NCBI GenBank assembly: GCA_030433395.1
Contig: JAUILX010000031.1
Span: forward strand, 1 to 9,248
DNA: 9,248 nt
Direction: 5' to 3'
From: Chlamydiia bacterium
Lineage (GTDB): Bacteria > Chlamydiota > Chlamydiia > Chlamydiales > JACKPQ01
The notes beneath the pieces are model-generated. The model was not told the DNA's origin and did no database searches. It saw nothing but the letters and a program-made list of their open reading frames with translations. Numbering within the stretch: position 1 is the first letter of the stretch; each line of letters starts with the position of its first letter. This document shows, one piece after another, positions 1 to 6,762 of the stretch. Both the position numbers and the translations under genes were made by a program.

Positions 1-393
1 GCAGCTGACCGCAAAGAGTCACAAGCTGTTGCAAAGAATCTTAAAGATAAAACTTTCCGCCACGTTGTGAAAGCTGATGGTCAGGGTCACCTTTATGGTT
101 CAGTATCTGCACAAGATATTGTTCAGGTTCTTGCCAATGAAGGCGTTACCATTGACCGTAAAATGGTGCTGATTGGCCAACCGATTCGAAAGCTTGGTAT
201 CCACACGATTCCTTTGCGATTAAAAGAAGACGTTGAAGCCCACTTTTCGCTTCGAGTCGAAGACGAAAAAGGACGGATTGAGGTAATCGTCATCAAGGAA
301 GAGCCAAAAGCTGAAGAGGTTTTTGCTGAAGCGCAAGAGGCTGACGCTGCTGTTGATCAGCAAATCTTGCGTGAAGATGAAGAGAAAGCTTAG
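1..393 (+). CDS. rplI: 50S ribosomal protein bL9, C-terminal part (5' end outside window)
   Basis: The reading frame is open from base 1 and ends with TAG at 391-393, giving the last 130 residues of the protein. bL9 binds 23S rRNA of the large ribosomal subunit near the L1 stalk through its N-terminal domain, which lies mostly outside the window. What is visible is the end of the long connecting helix (KESQAVAKNLKDKTF) and the whole C-terminal domain, recognised by GHLYGSVSAQDI, then IDRKMVLIGQPIRKLG and the strand IPLRLKEDVEAHFSLRVE. The protein continues for about 30 residues past the usual domain end as an acidic, Ala/Glu-rich tail (KAEEVFAEAQEADAAVDQQ) that many bL9 proteins lack. The 3' end overlaps ispE by 17 bp. 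A GTG at 67 is an internal valine codon, not a start. Confidence 0.95.
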   Translation, partial: AADRKESQAVAKNLKDKTFRHVVKADGQGHLYGSVSAQDIVQVLANEGVTIDRKMVLIGQPIRKLGIHTIPLRLKEDVEAHFSLRVEDEKGRIEVIVIKEEPKAEEVFAEAQEADAAVDQQILREDEEKA

Positions 394-1162
394 TAGAGTT
401 TCACCTGCTAAAGTTAATTTAACTTTTCAGGTTCTTGGTAAGCGTTTGGATGGTTATCATGCCATAGAAACATTAATGCAGGTTGTATCGCTTTGCGATC
501 ACCTGCATTTTTCTTTGTCCGCAGATCAGATTATGTGCTCTGACTTGTCAATTCCCTGCGATGAACGTAACCTTGTATGGAGGGCGCGTGCGCTGTTTAG
601 AAAAGCTTCCCGCATACATGATCCTGTTTCTATAAAAATAGACAAAATCATCCCTAGCCAAGCCGGTCTTGGGGGAGGCTCAAGCAATGCAGCAACGACT
701 CTATTTGCGCTTAATGAGCTATTTCAAAGCCCATTATCTGGGGCGCAACTCATAGAGCTTGGAGCGCAGCTTGGCTCTGATGTCCCGTTCTTTTTCTCAA
801 GTGGATCAGCTCTTTGCACAGGTCGTGGAGAAATTTTTACAAGTCAGCCCCCTCTTAATCAAGGCGTAACCATCGTAAAGCCAAAGCATTTGCATTTGAG
901 TACTGTAGATGTTTATCAATATGCTGTAGAAGGAAAAGGGCTTGAGCATGCGGCTTTTAAAGTTTTACCGGAATTACAGAACGTTAAAATGCAATTACTT
1001 GAGCTATTTCCTGACGTTAGGATGAGTGGCAGCGGCACCTCTTTTGTCTGCCTTGGTGAGCAGAAAAATGACCTGCCAGATGATTATTTTTCTTTTGTAT
1101 GCCGACCTCTTCAGAAAAATACAGGGGAATGGTATACTCTGGATCATGTCCAAAGTATTTGA
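377..1162 (+). CDS. ispE: 4-diphosphocytidyl-2-C-methyl-D-erythritol kinase
   Basis: IspE phosphorylates the 2-hydroxyl of CDP-methylerythritol with ATP in the cytosolic MEP pathway to isopentenyl diphosphate. The 261-residue product shows the GHMP-kinase signatures in order: SPAKVNL (residues 9-15, catalytic Lys12), GKRLDGYHAIETLMQ (21-35, substrate recognition), the glycine-rich ATP loop GLGGGSSNAATTL (97-109), GSDVPFF (133-139, catalytic Asp135), and the C-terminal MSGSGTSF (216-223). It is somewhat shorter than the E. coli enzyme (283), with a brief region after the last motif. The frame opens further upstream at 323, but the ATG at 377 is preferred because family members begin only a few residues before SPAK; GTG at 371 is the alternative. 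It starts inside the end of rplI (17-bp overlap), so the two are probably translationally coupled. No strong Shine-Dalgarno sequence is visible. Confidence 0.95.
   Translation: MKRKLSRVSPAKVNLTFQVLGKRLDGYHAIETLMQVVSLCDHLHFSLSADQIMCSDLSIPCDERNLVWRARALFRKASRIHDPVSIKIDKIIPSQAGLGGGSSNAATTLFALNELFQSPLSGAQLIELGAQLGSDVPFFFSSGSALCTGRGEIFTSQPPLNQGVTIVKPKHLHLSTVDVYQYAVEGKGLEHAAFKVLPELQNVKMQLLELFPDVRMSGSGTSFVCLGEQKNDLPDDYFSFVCRPLQKNTGEWYTLDHVQSI
1110..1138 (+). promoter_or_regulatory. Possible sigma70-type promoter inside the 3' end of ispE, driving hldD
   Basis: TTCAGA at 1110-1115 (4 of 6 matches to the -35 consensus) is separated by exactly 17 bp from TATACT at 1133-1138 (5 of 6 matches to the -10). 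The -10 is preceded by TGG, forming an extended -10. Transcription would begin around 1144-1146, at the ATG of hldD, giving a leaderless or nearly leaderless mRNA. The only purine-rich stretch upstream of hldD (AGGGG, 1123-1127) lies 18 bases from the ATG, too far for a normal ribosome binding site. The match could be chance; no transcript data are visible. Confidence 0.35.
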
Positions 1163-2129
1163 CGATCAGCTTATCGTAGTAACTGGAGCTGCTGGATTTA
1201 TTGGATCTGGTGTTGTGCGCCATCTCAATGACCAAGGCTTCAAAAATCTGTTGCTTGTAGATGATTTTGAGCACAGCCCTAAATGGAAAAATCTCGTTGG
1301 AAAAAAATATGTTGATCTCATTTCCCGCAATGACATCTTTAGCTGGCTCAAAGGGCGAGAGCAAGACATCGAAGCCTTTATTCATTTAGGCGCTTGCTCT
1401 AGTACTGTCGAAACTGATGGTGATTATTTTCTCAAAAACAATTATCGATTTTCCGTTGATTTAGCAGAATATGCGTTAGAGAATAACCATCGATTTATTT
1501 ATGCTTCATCTGCTGCTACATATGGCGATGGCAATTTAGGTTTTGCAGATGATGAAGACTGTCTAGATCAGCTAGCGCCACTAAATATCTATGGCTATTC
1601 TAAGCATATGTTTGATTTGTGGCTGAAGCGTCAAAATCTTCTGGATAAGGTAGTAGGACTCAAATACTTCAATGTTTTTGGCCCGAACGAATATCATAAA
1701 GAGCGCATGGCTTCAATGATTTTGCATATGACCAATATGATCGAAAAAGATGGTCATGTAAAACTTTTTGCTTCGAATGATCCACAAAATTATGGCGATG
1801 GAGAGCAGCAACGAGATTTTATCTATGTTAAAGACGCCGTTAAAATGACATGCGATTTTCTTGGTAATGACTTGTGTGGCATTTATAATGTTGGTAGGGG
1901 TAAGCCAGTCACTTGGAATCGCCTTGCTGAGGCGGTATTTGCAGCCCTTTCTAAAAAAGCAAAGATTAGCTACGTGCCTATGCCGGAAGACTTATCTAAG
2001 AACTATCAAAACTATACGTGTGCCCAGATGAGTAAATACACAAGTGTACGTGAATTTAAACCGCTTGAGATTGAAGAAGCTGTTGCAGATTACGTTCAAA
2101 ATTACCTAAAGACTAATAACCGATGGTGA
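1146..2129 (+). CDS. hldD: ADP-L-glycero-D-manno-heptose 6-epimerase
   Basis: HldD converts ADP-D-glycero-D-manno-heptose to the L-glycero form, the last step in making the heptose donor for the LPS inner core, in the cytosol. The 327-residue product is an extended short-chain dehydrogenase/reductase. It has the NADP-binding TGAAGFIGS at residues 13-21, the family-specific GACSSTVETDGDYFLKNNY (82-100), YASSAATYG (119-127, catalytic Ser), and Y149-x3-K153 in IYGYSK. Further family motifs follow: KYFNVFGPNEYHKERMAS (173-190), QQRDFIYVKD (221-230) and GIYNVGRG. These follow the E. coli enzyme (310 residues) closely. The frame is open further upstream, but ATG 1146 fits the family start. It begins within the last codons of ispE (17-bp overlap) and overlaps hldE by 7 bp, so the genes are likely co-transcribed. 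Confidence 0.95.
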   Translation: MSKVFDDQLIVVTGAAGFIGSGVVRHLNDQGFKNLLLVDDFEHSPKWKNLVGKKYVDLISRNDIFSWLKGREQDIEAFIHLGACSSTVETDGDYFLKNNYRFSVDLAEYALENNHRFIYASSAATYGDGNLGFADDEDCLDQLAPLNIYGYSKHMFDLWLKRQNLLDKVVGLKYFNVFGPNEYHKERMASMILHMTNMIEKDGHVKLFASNDPQNYGDGEQQRDFIYVKDAVKMTCDFLGNDLCGIYNVGRGKPVTWNRLAEAVFAALSKKAKISYVPMPEDLSKNYQNYTCAQMSKYTSVREFKPLEIEEAVADYVQNYLKTNNRW

Positions 2130-3403
2130 ATTTAGCTCATTTAAAGCCTATTCGAGTTCTTGTTGCTGGCGACTTCATGCTGGATCGCTACACCTTTGGT
2201 AGGGTTGGTCGCATCTCTCCTGAAGCTCCTGTGCCTGTCTTAAAGATCACCGATCAAAAGTCTTTACCAGGCGGTGCTGGAAACGTAGCTCTTAACCTTG
2301 CTGCATTAGATGCGTGCGTTCATGTGCTGGGACGTATCGGCTCTGATACAGGAGGAGATCAGCTTAAAAGCTTGCTTGAGGCTGAAAACATCAATACTGA
2401 CAATCTCCTCACCGAAGAGGGTTTTTCAACGCCTGTAAAAAACCGCATTGTCGGCAGCTCTCAACAGATGCTTCGCATTGACCACGAACAAACTCACAAC
2501 CTGCCAGATTCTTATCTCAGTGAGCTTATTTTCCCCGATGTAGATCTCATAGCTATTTCTGACTACAATAAGGGCTTTTTGACCAGAGCTCTTCTAAAAG
2601 CATTGGTAAAACACGGACAAAAGCTTGGTATTCCTGTACTTGTTGATCCCAAAGGGACAGACTTTACAAAGTATCGTGGCGTAACACTTATTAAGCCCAA
2701 TTACAAAGAAGCCTTAAGTGCTGCAAATTCAACAGGGCTTGAAGAAGCTGCACAATTTTTGCTCAAACAAACAAAAGCTGATCATTTACTCATCACTCGC
2801 TCTAAAGAAGGAATGTCTTTATTTAATGATCAGGTTGTTCACACGCACTTTCCAGTTCGCTCAAAAGAAGTACAAGATGTTACAGGTGCTGGCGATACAG
2901 TGCTTGCTGCACTAAGTTTAGCCCTTGCCAATCAACTGCCTATAGATTCAGCCGTTCATTTAGCAAACATTGCGGCAGGTATATCAATCGAAAAGCTAGG
3001 TTGCGCTCGCATCACACTTGCAGAAATAGCAGAACGCATGCTCGAACTTGATGCAACATCTAAGGTTTACGATGAGCATACTCTATATACGCTTACAAAG
3101 GCTCTAACTAGTAAGCCGTTTACAATTGTTGGTATCGACAGTGCAGACCATCTATCTTTGGAAACATTTGCAATGCTCAAAAAACTCCGAACAGTCGATC
3201 AAAAACTCATTGTTTACATCCGCGATGTAAAGCCTCCGAGTGATTTTGTCTCTTTGCTGGCATCACTGCATGAAGTTGATTTTGTCGTTATTAAATCTGA
3301 TAGCTTGGCCCACCTTTGCGATGAGCTTCATCCGACGCATGCCTACTTGTTTGAGTACAATAAGTTATCTCTACTAGAGAACACTTCGGCTCTGATTTCA
3401 TAA
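2123..3403 (+). CDS. hldE: D-glycero-beta-D-manno-heptose-7-phosphate kinase with a degenerate nucleotidyltransferase domain (HldE-like)
   Basis: The N-terminal domain (residues 1 to about 310) is an HldE-type PfkB/ribokinase-fold kinase that makes heptose-1,7-bisphosphate. It shows GDFMLDRYTFG then RISPEAPVPVLK (16-41), LPGGAGNVALNLA (48-60), VDPKGTDFTKYRGVTLIKPN (174-193) and DVTGAGDTV (252-260, catalytic Asp258). In bifunctional HldE the remaining part is a cytidylyltransferase-fold domain that transfers AMP to heptose-1-phosphate. Here residues 332-426 keep the fold pattern (KLIVYIRD, then LASLHEVDFVVIKSD, then LHPTHAYLFEYNK). However, the FDxLHxGH position reads IDSADHLSL, the RPVNPxxxR-type loop is absent, and the protein ends about 50 residues earlier than E. 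coli HldE (477). Kinase function is well supported; adenylyltransferase activity is doubtful. The start overlaps hldD by 7 bp, and no clear ribosome binding site is seen. The stop lies 10 bp before a repeat element. Confidence 0.9.
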   Translation: MVNLAHLKPIRVLVAGDFMLDRYTFGRVGRISPEAPVPVLKITDQKSLPGGAGNVALNLAALDACVHVLGRIGSDTGGDQLKSLLEAENINTDNLLTEEGFSTPVKNRIVGSSQQMLRIDHEQTHNLPDSYLSELIFPDVDLIAISDYNKGFLTRALLKALVKHGQKLGIPVLVDPKGTDFTKYRGVTLIKPNYKEALSAANSTGLEEAAQFLLKQTKADHLLITRSKEGMSLFNDQVVHTHFPVRSKEVQDVTGAGDTVLAALSLALANQLPIDSAVHLANIAAGISIEKLGCARITLAEIAERMLELDATSKVYDEHTLYTLTKALTSKPFTIVGIDSADHLSLETFAMLKKLRTVDQKLIVYIRDVKPPSDFVSLLASLHEVDFVVIKSDSLAHLCDELHPTHAYLFEYNKLSLLENTSALIS

Positions 3404-3413
3404 ATAGCTAGTC

Positions 3414-3550
3414 TAACGCGAGTTGCGGATCAACTCCCTTGAACTGGCTCATCTTTTGGCGATCTTTCTAGGAAAAACTGCTTGAGGATAGCGCGTTGGC
3501 TATCACTGCTATGCACCATTTCATAGATAGTTGATCCGCAACTCGCGTTA
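3414..3550. repeat. 137-bp element with perfect 22-bp terminal inverted repeats (element A, MITE-like)
   Basis: Bases 3414-3435 and 3529-3550 are exact reverse complements (22 of 22), enclosing a 93-base interior; each outer end is TA followed by ACGCGAGTTGCGG. Pairing does not continue outward or inward. The interior holds a second small hairpin, GATAGC at 3487-3492 with GCTATC at 3499-3504. On the minus strand the interior is open for 29 codons from ATG at 3517-3519 to TGA at 3430-3432, with a peptide containing SDSQRAILKQFFLERSPKDE. The element fits tightly between the stop codons of hldE (10 bp away) and the MFS gene (2 bp away). A non-autonomous transposable element with TA target duplication is one reading; a long stem that ends both convergent transcripts is another. 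There is no T-tract, so a classical intrinsic terminator is unlikely. Confidence 0.75.
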
Positions 3551-3552
3551 AT

Positions 3553-4824
3553 CTAAGGCTCTAAGCGGTGGACGGTATTTTGCTGTCTACAAAAGGTTTC
3601 GCGCAGGCCAAATATGGCAACAAATAGCGCAATTGTAAAACAGATCGGAACAATCGTTAGCCCTTTTATAAAAGCTTGTTCATTTAAAGGGCCACCATGG
3701 GTAGAGAGTTTCATAAACGCTGTCACACAAAGAGGCATCGTGGCTGCAAAGCCCATGATGATTGTATTGTTTAGGCCAAGGGCTGTTGCTCGCAAAGATT
3801 TCGGCGCATTTTCTGTAATCATGGCAAATGATAGATTTTGCCCAGATCCTCCAAATCCGATTAGAAAAAATAAAAATCCTAGCTCAATATTGCTTGCGAA
3901 CGGTGCATATAAAAGAAGGGAAGAGCTGATGATTCCAATAATAGAGCAGAGAATAATAAAGGGTTTGCGACGCTTGATTTGGTCGGAAAAGCGCCCTAAA
4001 AGAGGAGAGCCAACAGCAAGACCTATCCAGATCATAGACAGAACAAAGGCTGCTGTAGATTTCTCAATCCCTTTAGAAATCAGAAAGGAAGTTCCCCAGA
4101 TAGCACCTAACATTGGCATGGTAAAATAAATGGTCGATGAAAAAACAACAATCCACCAAACCTGTGAGCGTGTCACCAACCCTTTTAATCTTTTGCGAAG
4201 GGGAGCATAGCGATCCACAAAGACAATTGTATCATCTGATACGGGTTTCCCTTTTAAAAATATAGAGATGAGCACTGTTAGCCCTACTCCAAAAAGGGCA
4301 ACGCCTGAAAAGATCAGGCGCCAATTTCCATCAACAGTATTGAGGATCAGCGCAACAGGACCTCCTGCGACAAGGGGGCCAATGGCTCCTAGAAGTTGTC
4401 CCCAGCCAAGAAGAAAAGCGAAATATTTTTTTGGAAACCAGTTGAGCGTCATGACCATTAAACCAACAAATCCAAAGGCAGAGCCAGCTCCAATAAGAAG
4501 GCGTGCAACAAAAGCAGGCGTTGATTCATGGGCTAGGGAAAACCAAAATGTGCCGAGCGCACAAAGAGTGCAAGCAACTGTTAATAAATAGCGGATTGGA
4601 AAGCGATCGAGTAGCATGCCCACAGGGATTTGCATGATCGAGTAGGTGATGTAATAGCCAGATCCGATGAGGGCAAATTGTTCTGCTGTTAGATCTAGGC
4701 TGCTGATAATATTTGGTGCCATTGTTGATGGCAAAACACGCAAGAAAAATTCATAGAAGAAAAATAAGATCGAAAGGCTCCAGACAAACCAGCCATAAAC
4801 TGTGAATGTTTTTTTGTTACTCAA
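3553..4824 (-). CDS. Major facilitator superfamily transporter, substrate unknown
   Basis: The 423-residue product is an inner-membrane secondary transporter with about 12 hydrophobic helices in two halves of six, separated by a basic cytoplasmic loop (about 190-220, RYAPLRKRLKGLVTR). The family signature between helices 2 and 3 is GMLLDRFPIRYLL (69-81), repeated in the second half as GRFSDQIKRRKPF (277-289). The N-terminus (WSLSILFFFYEFFLRVLPS) resembles MFS permeases I associate with intracellular bacteria such as Legionella, Coxiella and Rickettsia, whose substrates are mostly unknown. The start is a TTG at 4822-4824, the only plausible initiator that preserves helix 1. The gene overlaps the end of the upstream M14 gene by 8 bp and is the last of the operon. 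Its stop is 2 bp from inverted-repeat element A. Confidence 0.88.
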   Translation of the reverse strand: MSNKKTFTVYGWFVWSLSILFFFYEFFLRVLPSTMAPNIISSLDLTAEQFALIGSGYYITYSIMQIPVGMLLDRFPIRYLLTVACTLCALGTFWFSLAHESTPAFVARLLIGAGSAFGFVGLMVMTLNWFPKKYFAFLLGWGQLLGAIGPLVAGGPVALILNTVDGNWRLIFSGVALFGVGLTVLISIFLKGKPVSDDTIVFVDRYAPLRKRLKGLVTRSQVWWIVVFSSTIYFTMPMLGAIWGTSFLISKGIEKSTAAFVLSMIWIGLAVGSPLLGRFSDQIKRRKPFIILCSIIGIISSSLLLYAPFASNIELGFLFFLIGFGGSGQNLSFAMITENAPKSLRATALGLNNTIIMGFAATMPLCVTAFMKLSTHGGPLNEQAFIKGLTIVPICFTIALFVAIFGLRETFCRQQNTVHRLEP

Positions 4825-5827
4825 CGGGATGATCCTCTGCCCAAGTTTCTATAGATCGTGCGGCTACCGCTTTCATTTCAGCAATTTGTAAAATGGGCTC
4901 TCCTTCATTGAGAATCGGAAGATGGTTTTTTGCGATGACAACACCTTCAATGGGTGCAAAAATTTCTTCTCGTTGCTCCGTGCCAAAGGGATCGAAAATT
5001 TTTGCTAGTAGACTTCCTTTTTTAACATACTTGCCAATTTTTGGAAAAATTTCGCAAAGACCAGATGATGGGGCTCTGACCCAAAACTCTTTTTGTAGTT
5101 CAATGGATTTTGGTGTTTTTTTGATTGTTAATGGAGCCAGCATCTGCAATCCTTTCATCACTCTAACAATACCACGTACACCCATAGTGATGCCTTTTTC
5201 ATCAAGTCTTAGCGCTTCGCCAGTTTCATAAATGATGGTGGGAATGGGTCTTTCATTGCGGTGTAAAAGCCAAAGCAGTCCATGTTCAGATTTTGTATTA
5301 ATGATTACAGGTGCTTGAAAGTGATTGGCAAGTTCTTTGGTTTCTAAAGTTTCGGTACAAGTTTTGATTTGAGGGAATTTGGTGATGTGAGGTTCTCCTG
5401 TATGCAGGTCGATGCAATGGGTGATGTGAGAAAAGATCTCTTGGGTTAAAAAATAGGCTAAGCGTGAGGCATAGGAGCCCGATTCAGAGCCTGGAAAGCT
5501 GCCATCAAGATCTCTGCGATCGGGAAGGTTCCTAGACATTGTAATCATCCCATACATGTTAATTGTCGGAACGACAATCAACGTTCCCTTAATCGAGTTA
5601 AGCTGGCGCAGCTTCAAAAGACGTTGTATAATTGCTACACCATTGACTTCATCTCCATGCATGGCTCCACATACAAGCAATGTCGGGCCAGCTTTCTTGC
5701 CATGGATGACATGGATCGGAATATAAATAGGCGTGCAAGTGTATAGCTCCGGCGTGGGGAGAGCTACAGTGATGCGCTCGCCGGGATGAATTGTGATATT
5801 GCCAATTTTAATAGGTGTGTTTTTCAT
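4817..5827 (-). CDS. M14-type zinc hydrolase, succinylglutamate desuccinylase/aspartoacylase (AstE/AspA) family
   Basis: The 336-residue protein is a cytosolic zinc-dependent hydrolase of the AstE/AspA branch of the M14 carboxypeptidase fold, whose members cleave N-acyl amino acids or amide bonds. Zinc ligands are His57 and Glu60 in MHGDE and His142 in DLHTG; the general base is Glu201 in YETGE. The segment SRNLPDRRDLDGSFPG (98-113) corresponds to the usual DLNRxFPG substrate-binding motif, but the Asn-Arg pair reads Asp-Gly. The C-terminal region (about 248-316) is a beta-rich, lipoyl/biotinyl-like half-barrel (SGLCEIFPKIGKYVKKGSLL and EEIFAPIEGVV), usual in this family. There is no signal peptide. 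The start codon shares ATGA with the htpX stop (4-bp overlap) and the 3' end overlaps the MFS gene by 8 bp, pointing to coupled translation. The exact substrate cannot be told. Confidence 0.85.
   Translation of the reverse strand: MKNTPIKIGNITIHPGERITVALPTPELYTCTPIYIPIHVIHGKKAGPTLLVCGAMHGDEVNGVAIIQRLLKLRQLNSIKGTLIVVPTINMYGMITMSRNLPDRRDLDGSFPGSESGSYASRLAYFLTQEIFSHITHCIDLHTGEPHITKFPQIKTCTETLETKELANHFQAPVIINTKSEHGLLWLLHRNERPIPTIIYETGEALRLDEKGITMGVRGIVRVMKGLQMLAPLTIKKTPKSIELQKEFWVRAPSSGLCEIFPKIGKYVKKGSLLAKIFDPFGTEQREEIFAPIEGVVIAKNHLPILNEGEPILQIAEMKAVAARSIETWAEDHPVE
4834..4838 (-). promoter_or_regulatory. Ribosome binding site that supports the TTG start of the MFS gene
   Basis: On the minus strand AGAGG lies 9 bases before the TTG at 4822-4824, inside the 3' end of the upstream M14 gene. 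A TAG stop lies further upstream in this frame and no ATG or GTG occurs between it and the TTG. The next ATG would remove the first transmembrane helix. Confidence 0.55.
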
Positions 5828-6720
5828 TTCTTCATATCCTGTAGAGCTTCAATGCGATCCTCCAACGGAGGATGGGTTGCAAAGAGCCTTAATAGACCGC
5901 TCTTTGGTGGTGTTTTTATCATAAAAGCTTGCATCGCTTCGCTAGCAAGAGGTTTGCTCTCTTGCGTAGCTTGCAAGTGACGCAAAGCGTCGATCATATT
6001 TTTTTTAGTGGAAAATTTTGCGCCGCCACAATCAGCGCGATACTCACGGAATCTAGAGTAGGCGCAGACAATCATCGAGCCAAGAATCATGAAAACAAAT
6101 TGGAATAGAATCACGAGCATAAAGTAAGATCCTGACATAGAACGGCGCCCATCAGATCGAGAAGCTGCAGATAAGGCAAAGGCTAAAACGCGGGCTAAGA
6201 ACATTACAAAAGCGTTTATGACTCCTTGAAGAAGGGTCATTGTTACCATGTCTCCATTAGCAATATGAGCGATTTCATGTGCAAGAACGCCCTCTAGCTC
6301 ATCGCCATCCATGTGCTGGAGCAGCCCAGATGATACAGCAACTAGCGAGCGCTTTTGTGTAGGTCCTGTTGCAAATGCATTGAGTTGAGGTGAGGGAAAA
6401 ATACCTACTTCTGGAATGGATTTTAGTTTGGCTTTTTTGGCAAGGCGCAGAACTGCACGATAAAGTTTTTCTTCTTGAGGATTTGCAGTTGTAGGAGAAA
6501 TCAATTTTATTTTCATAGCCCATTTGGCCATCTTGCGAGACAGTGCTAATGAGATAAAAGCTCCTCCCATGCCCCAAATAAAGCAGAAAATTAAAAGCGC
6601 TTGATAATCTAAACCGTGCTGATTGAGATAGGGTTGCACGTTAAATAAACGCAAAATCACCGAAATAGTGAATATTACAGCGATATTTAAAAGCAGAAAA
6701 ACACCAATACGTCTAAACAT
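5824..6720 (-). CDS. htpX: Membrane zinc metalloprotease HtpX
   Basis: HtpX is an inner-membrane M48 protease that degrades misfolded membrane proteins, complementing FtsH in stress response. The 298-residue product (E. coli 293) has an N-terminal hydrophobic pair (about 5-27 and 41-60), the catalytic HEIAH (148-152) inside VLAHEIAHIANGDMVTMTL, and two further hydrophobic stretches (about 163-186 and 199-221). SRFREYRAD (222-230) carries the third zinc ligand, Glu226. Other family blocks are LNAFATGPTQKRSLVAVSSG (113-132) and the C-terminal FATHPPLEDRIEAL (280-293). The ATG at 6718-6720 is preceded by a strong GGAGG ribosome binding site. It is the first gene of a three-gene minus-strand operon and overlaps the next gene by 4 bp. 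Confidence 0.96.
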   Translation of the reverse strand: MFRRIGVFLLLNIAVIFTISVILRLFNVQPYLNQHGLDYQALLIFCFIWGMGGAFISLALSRKMAKWAMKIKLISPTTANPQEEKLYRAVLRLAKKAKLKSIPEVGIFPSPQLNAFATGPTQKRSLVAVSSGLLQHMDGDELEGVLAHEIAHIANGDMVTMTLLQGVINAFVMFLARVLAFALSAASRSDGRRSMSGSYFMLVILFQFVFMILGSMIVCAYSRFREYRADCGGAKFSTKKNMIDALRHLQATQESKPLASEAMQAFMIKTPPKSGLLRLFATHPPLEDRIEALQDMKK

Positions 6721-6727
6721 CTTATGG

Positions 6728-6745
6728 CCTCCAAATCGAATTCTA
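6728..6745 (-). promoter_or_regulatory. htpX ribosome binding site and possible extended -10 promoter
   Basis: On the minus strand GGAGG (6728-6732) lies 7 bases before the htpX ATG, an ideal spacing. Just upstream is TGCTAGAAT, an extended -10 with TAGAAT at 6740-6745. No convincing -35 hexamer is found at 16-18 bp; that position falls on the end of inverted-repeat element B (GGGCTA). The TAGAAT-to-GGAGG gap is only 7 bases, so a transcript from it would have a very short leader that may start inside or next to the ribosome binding site, which weakens the promoter call. Confidence 0.35.
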
Positions 6746-6762
6746 GCACAAATGAGAATTAA

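Noticed and set aside
323..376. Longer ispE beginning at ATG 323
   Set aside because: It would add 18 residues before the usual family N-terminus, and lies entirely within rplI coding sequence.
1017..1385. Minus-strand open frame across the ispE-hldD junction
   Set aside because: It overlaps the well-supported ispE and hldD on the opposite strand, and has no motif.
3414..3550. Classical Rho-independent terminator between hldE and the MFS gene
   Set aside because: The stem encloses 93 bases and no T-tract follows either arm, so it does not fit the intrinsic terminator form. A looser bidirectional terminator role remains possible.
3614..4129. A 171-codon plus-strand open frame
   Set aside because: It is antisense to the MFS gene, whose protein has clear family motifs. 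The frame reads as complement of hydrophobic codons and has no recognisable domain.
4268..4591. A 107-codon plus-strand open frame
   Set aside because: It is antisense to the MFS gene and rich in Arg/Pro/Ala, as typical of a shadow frame.
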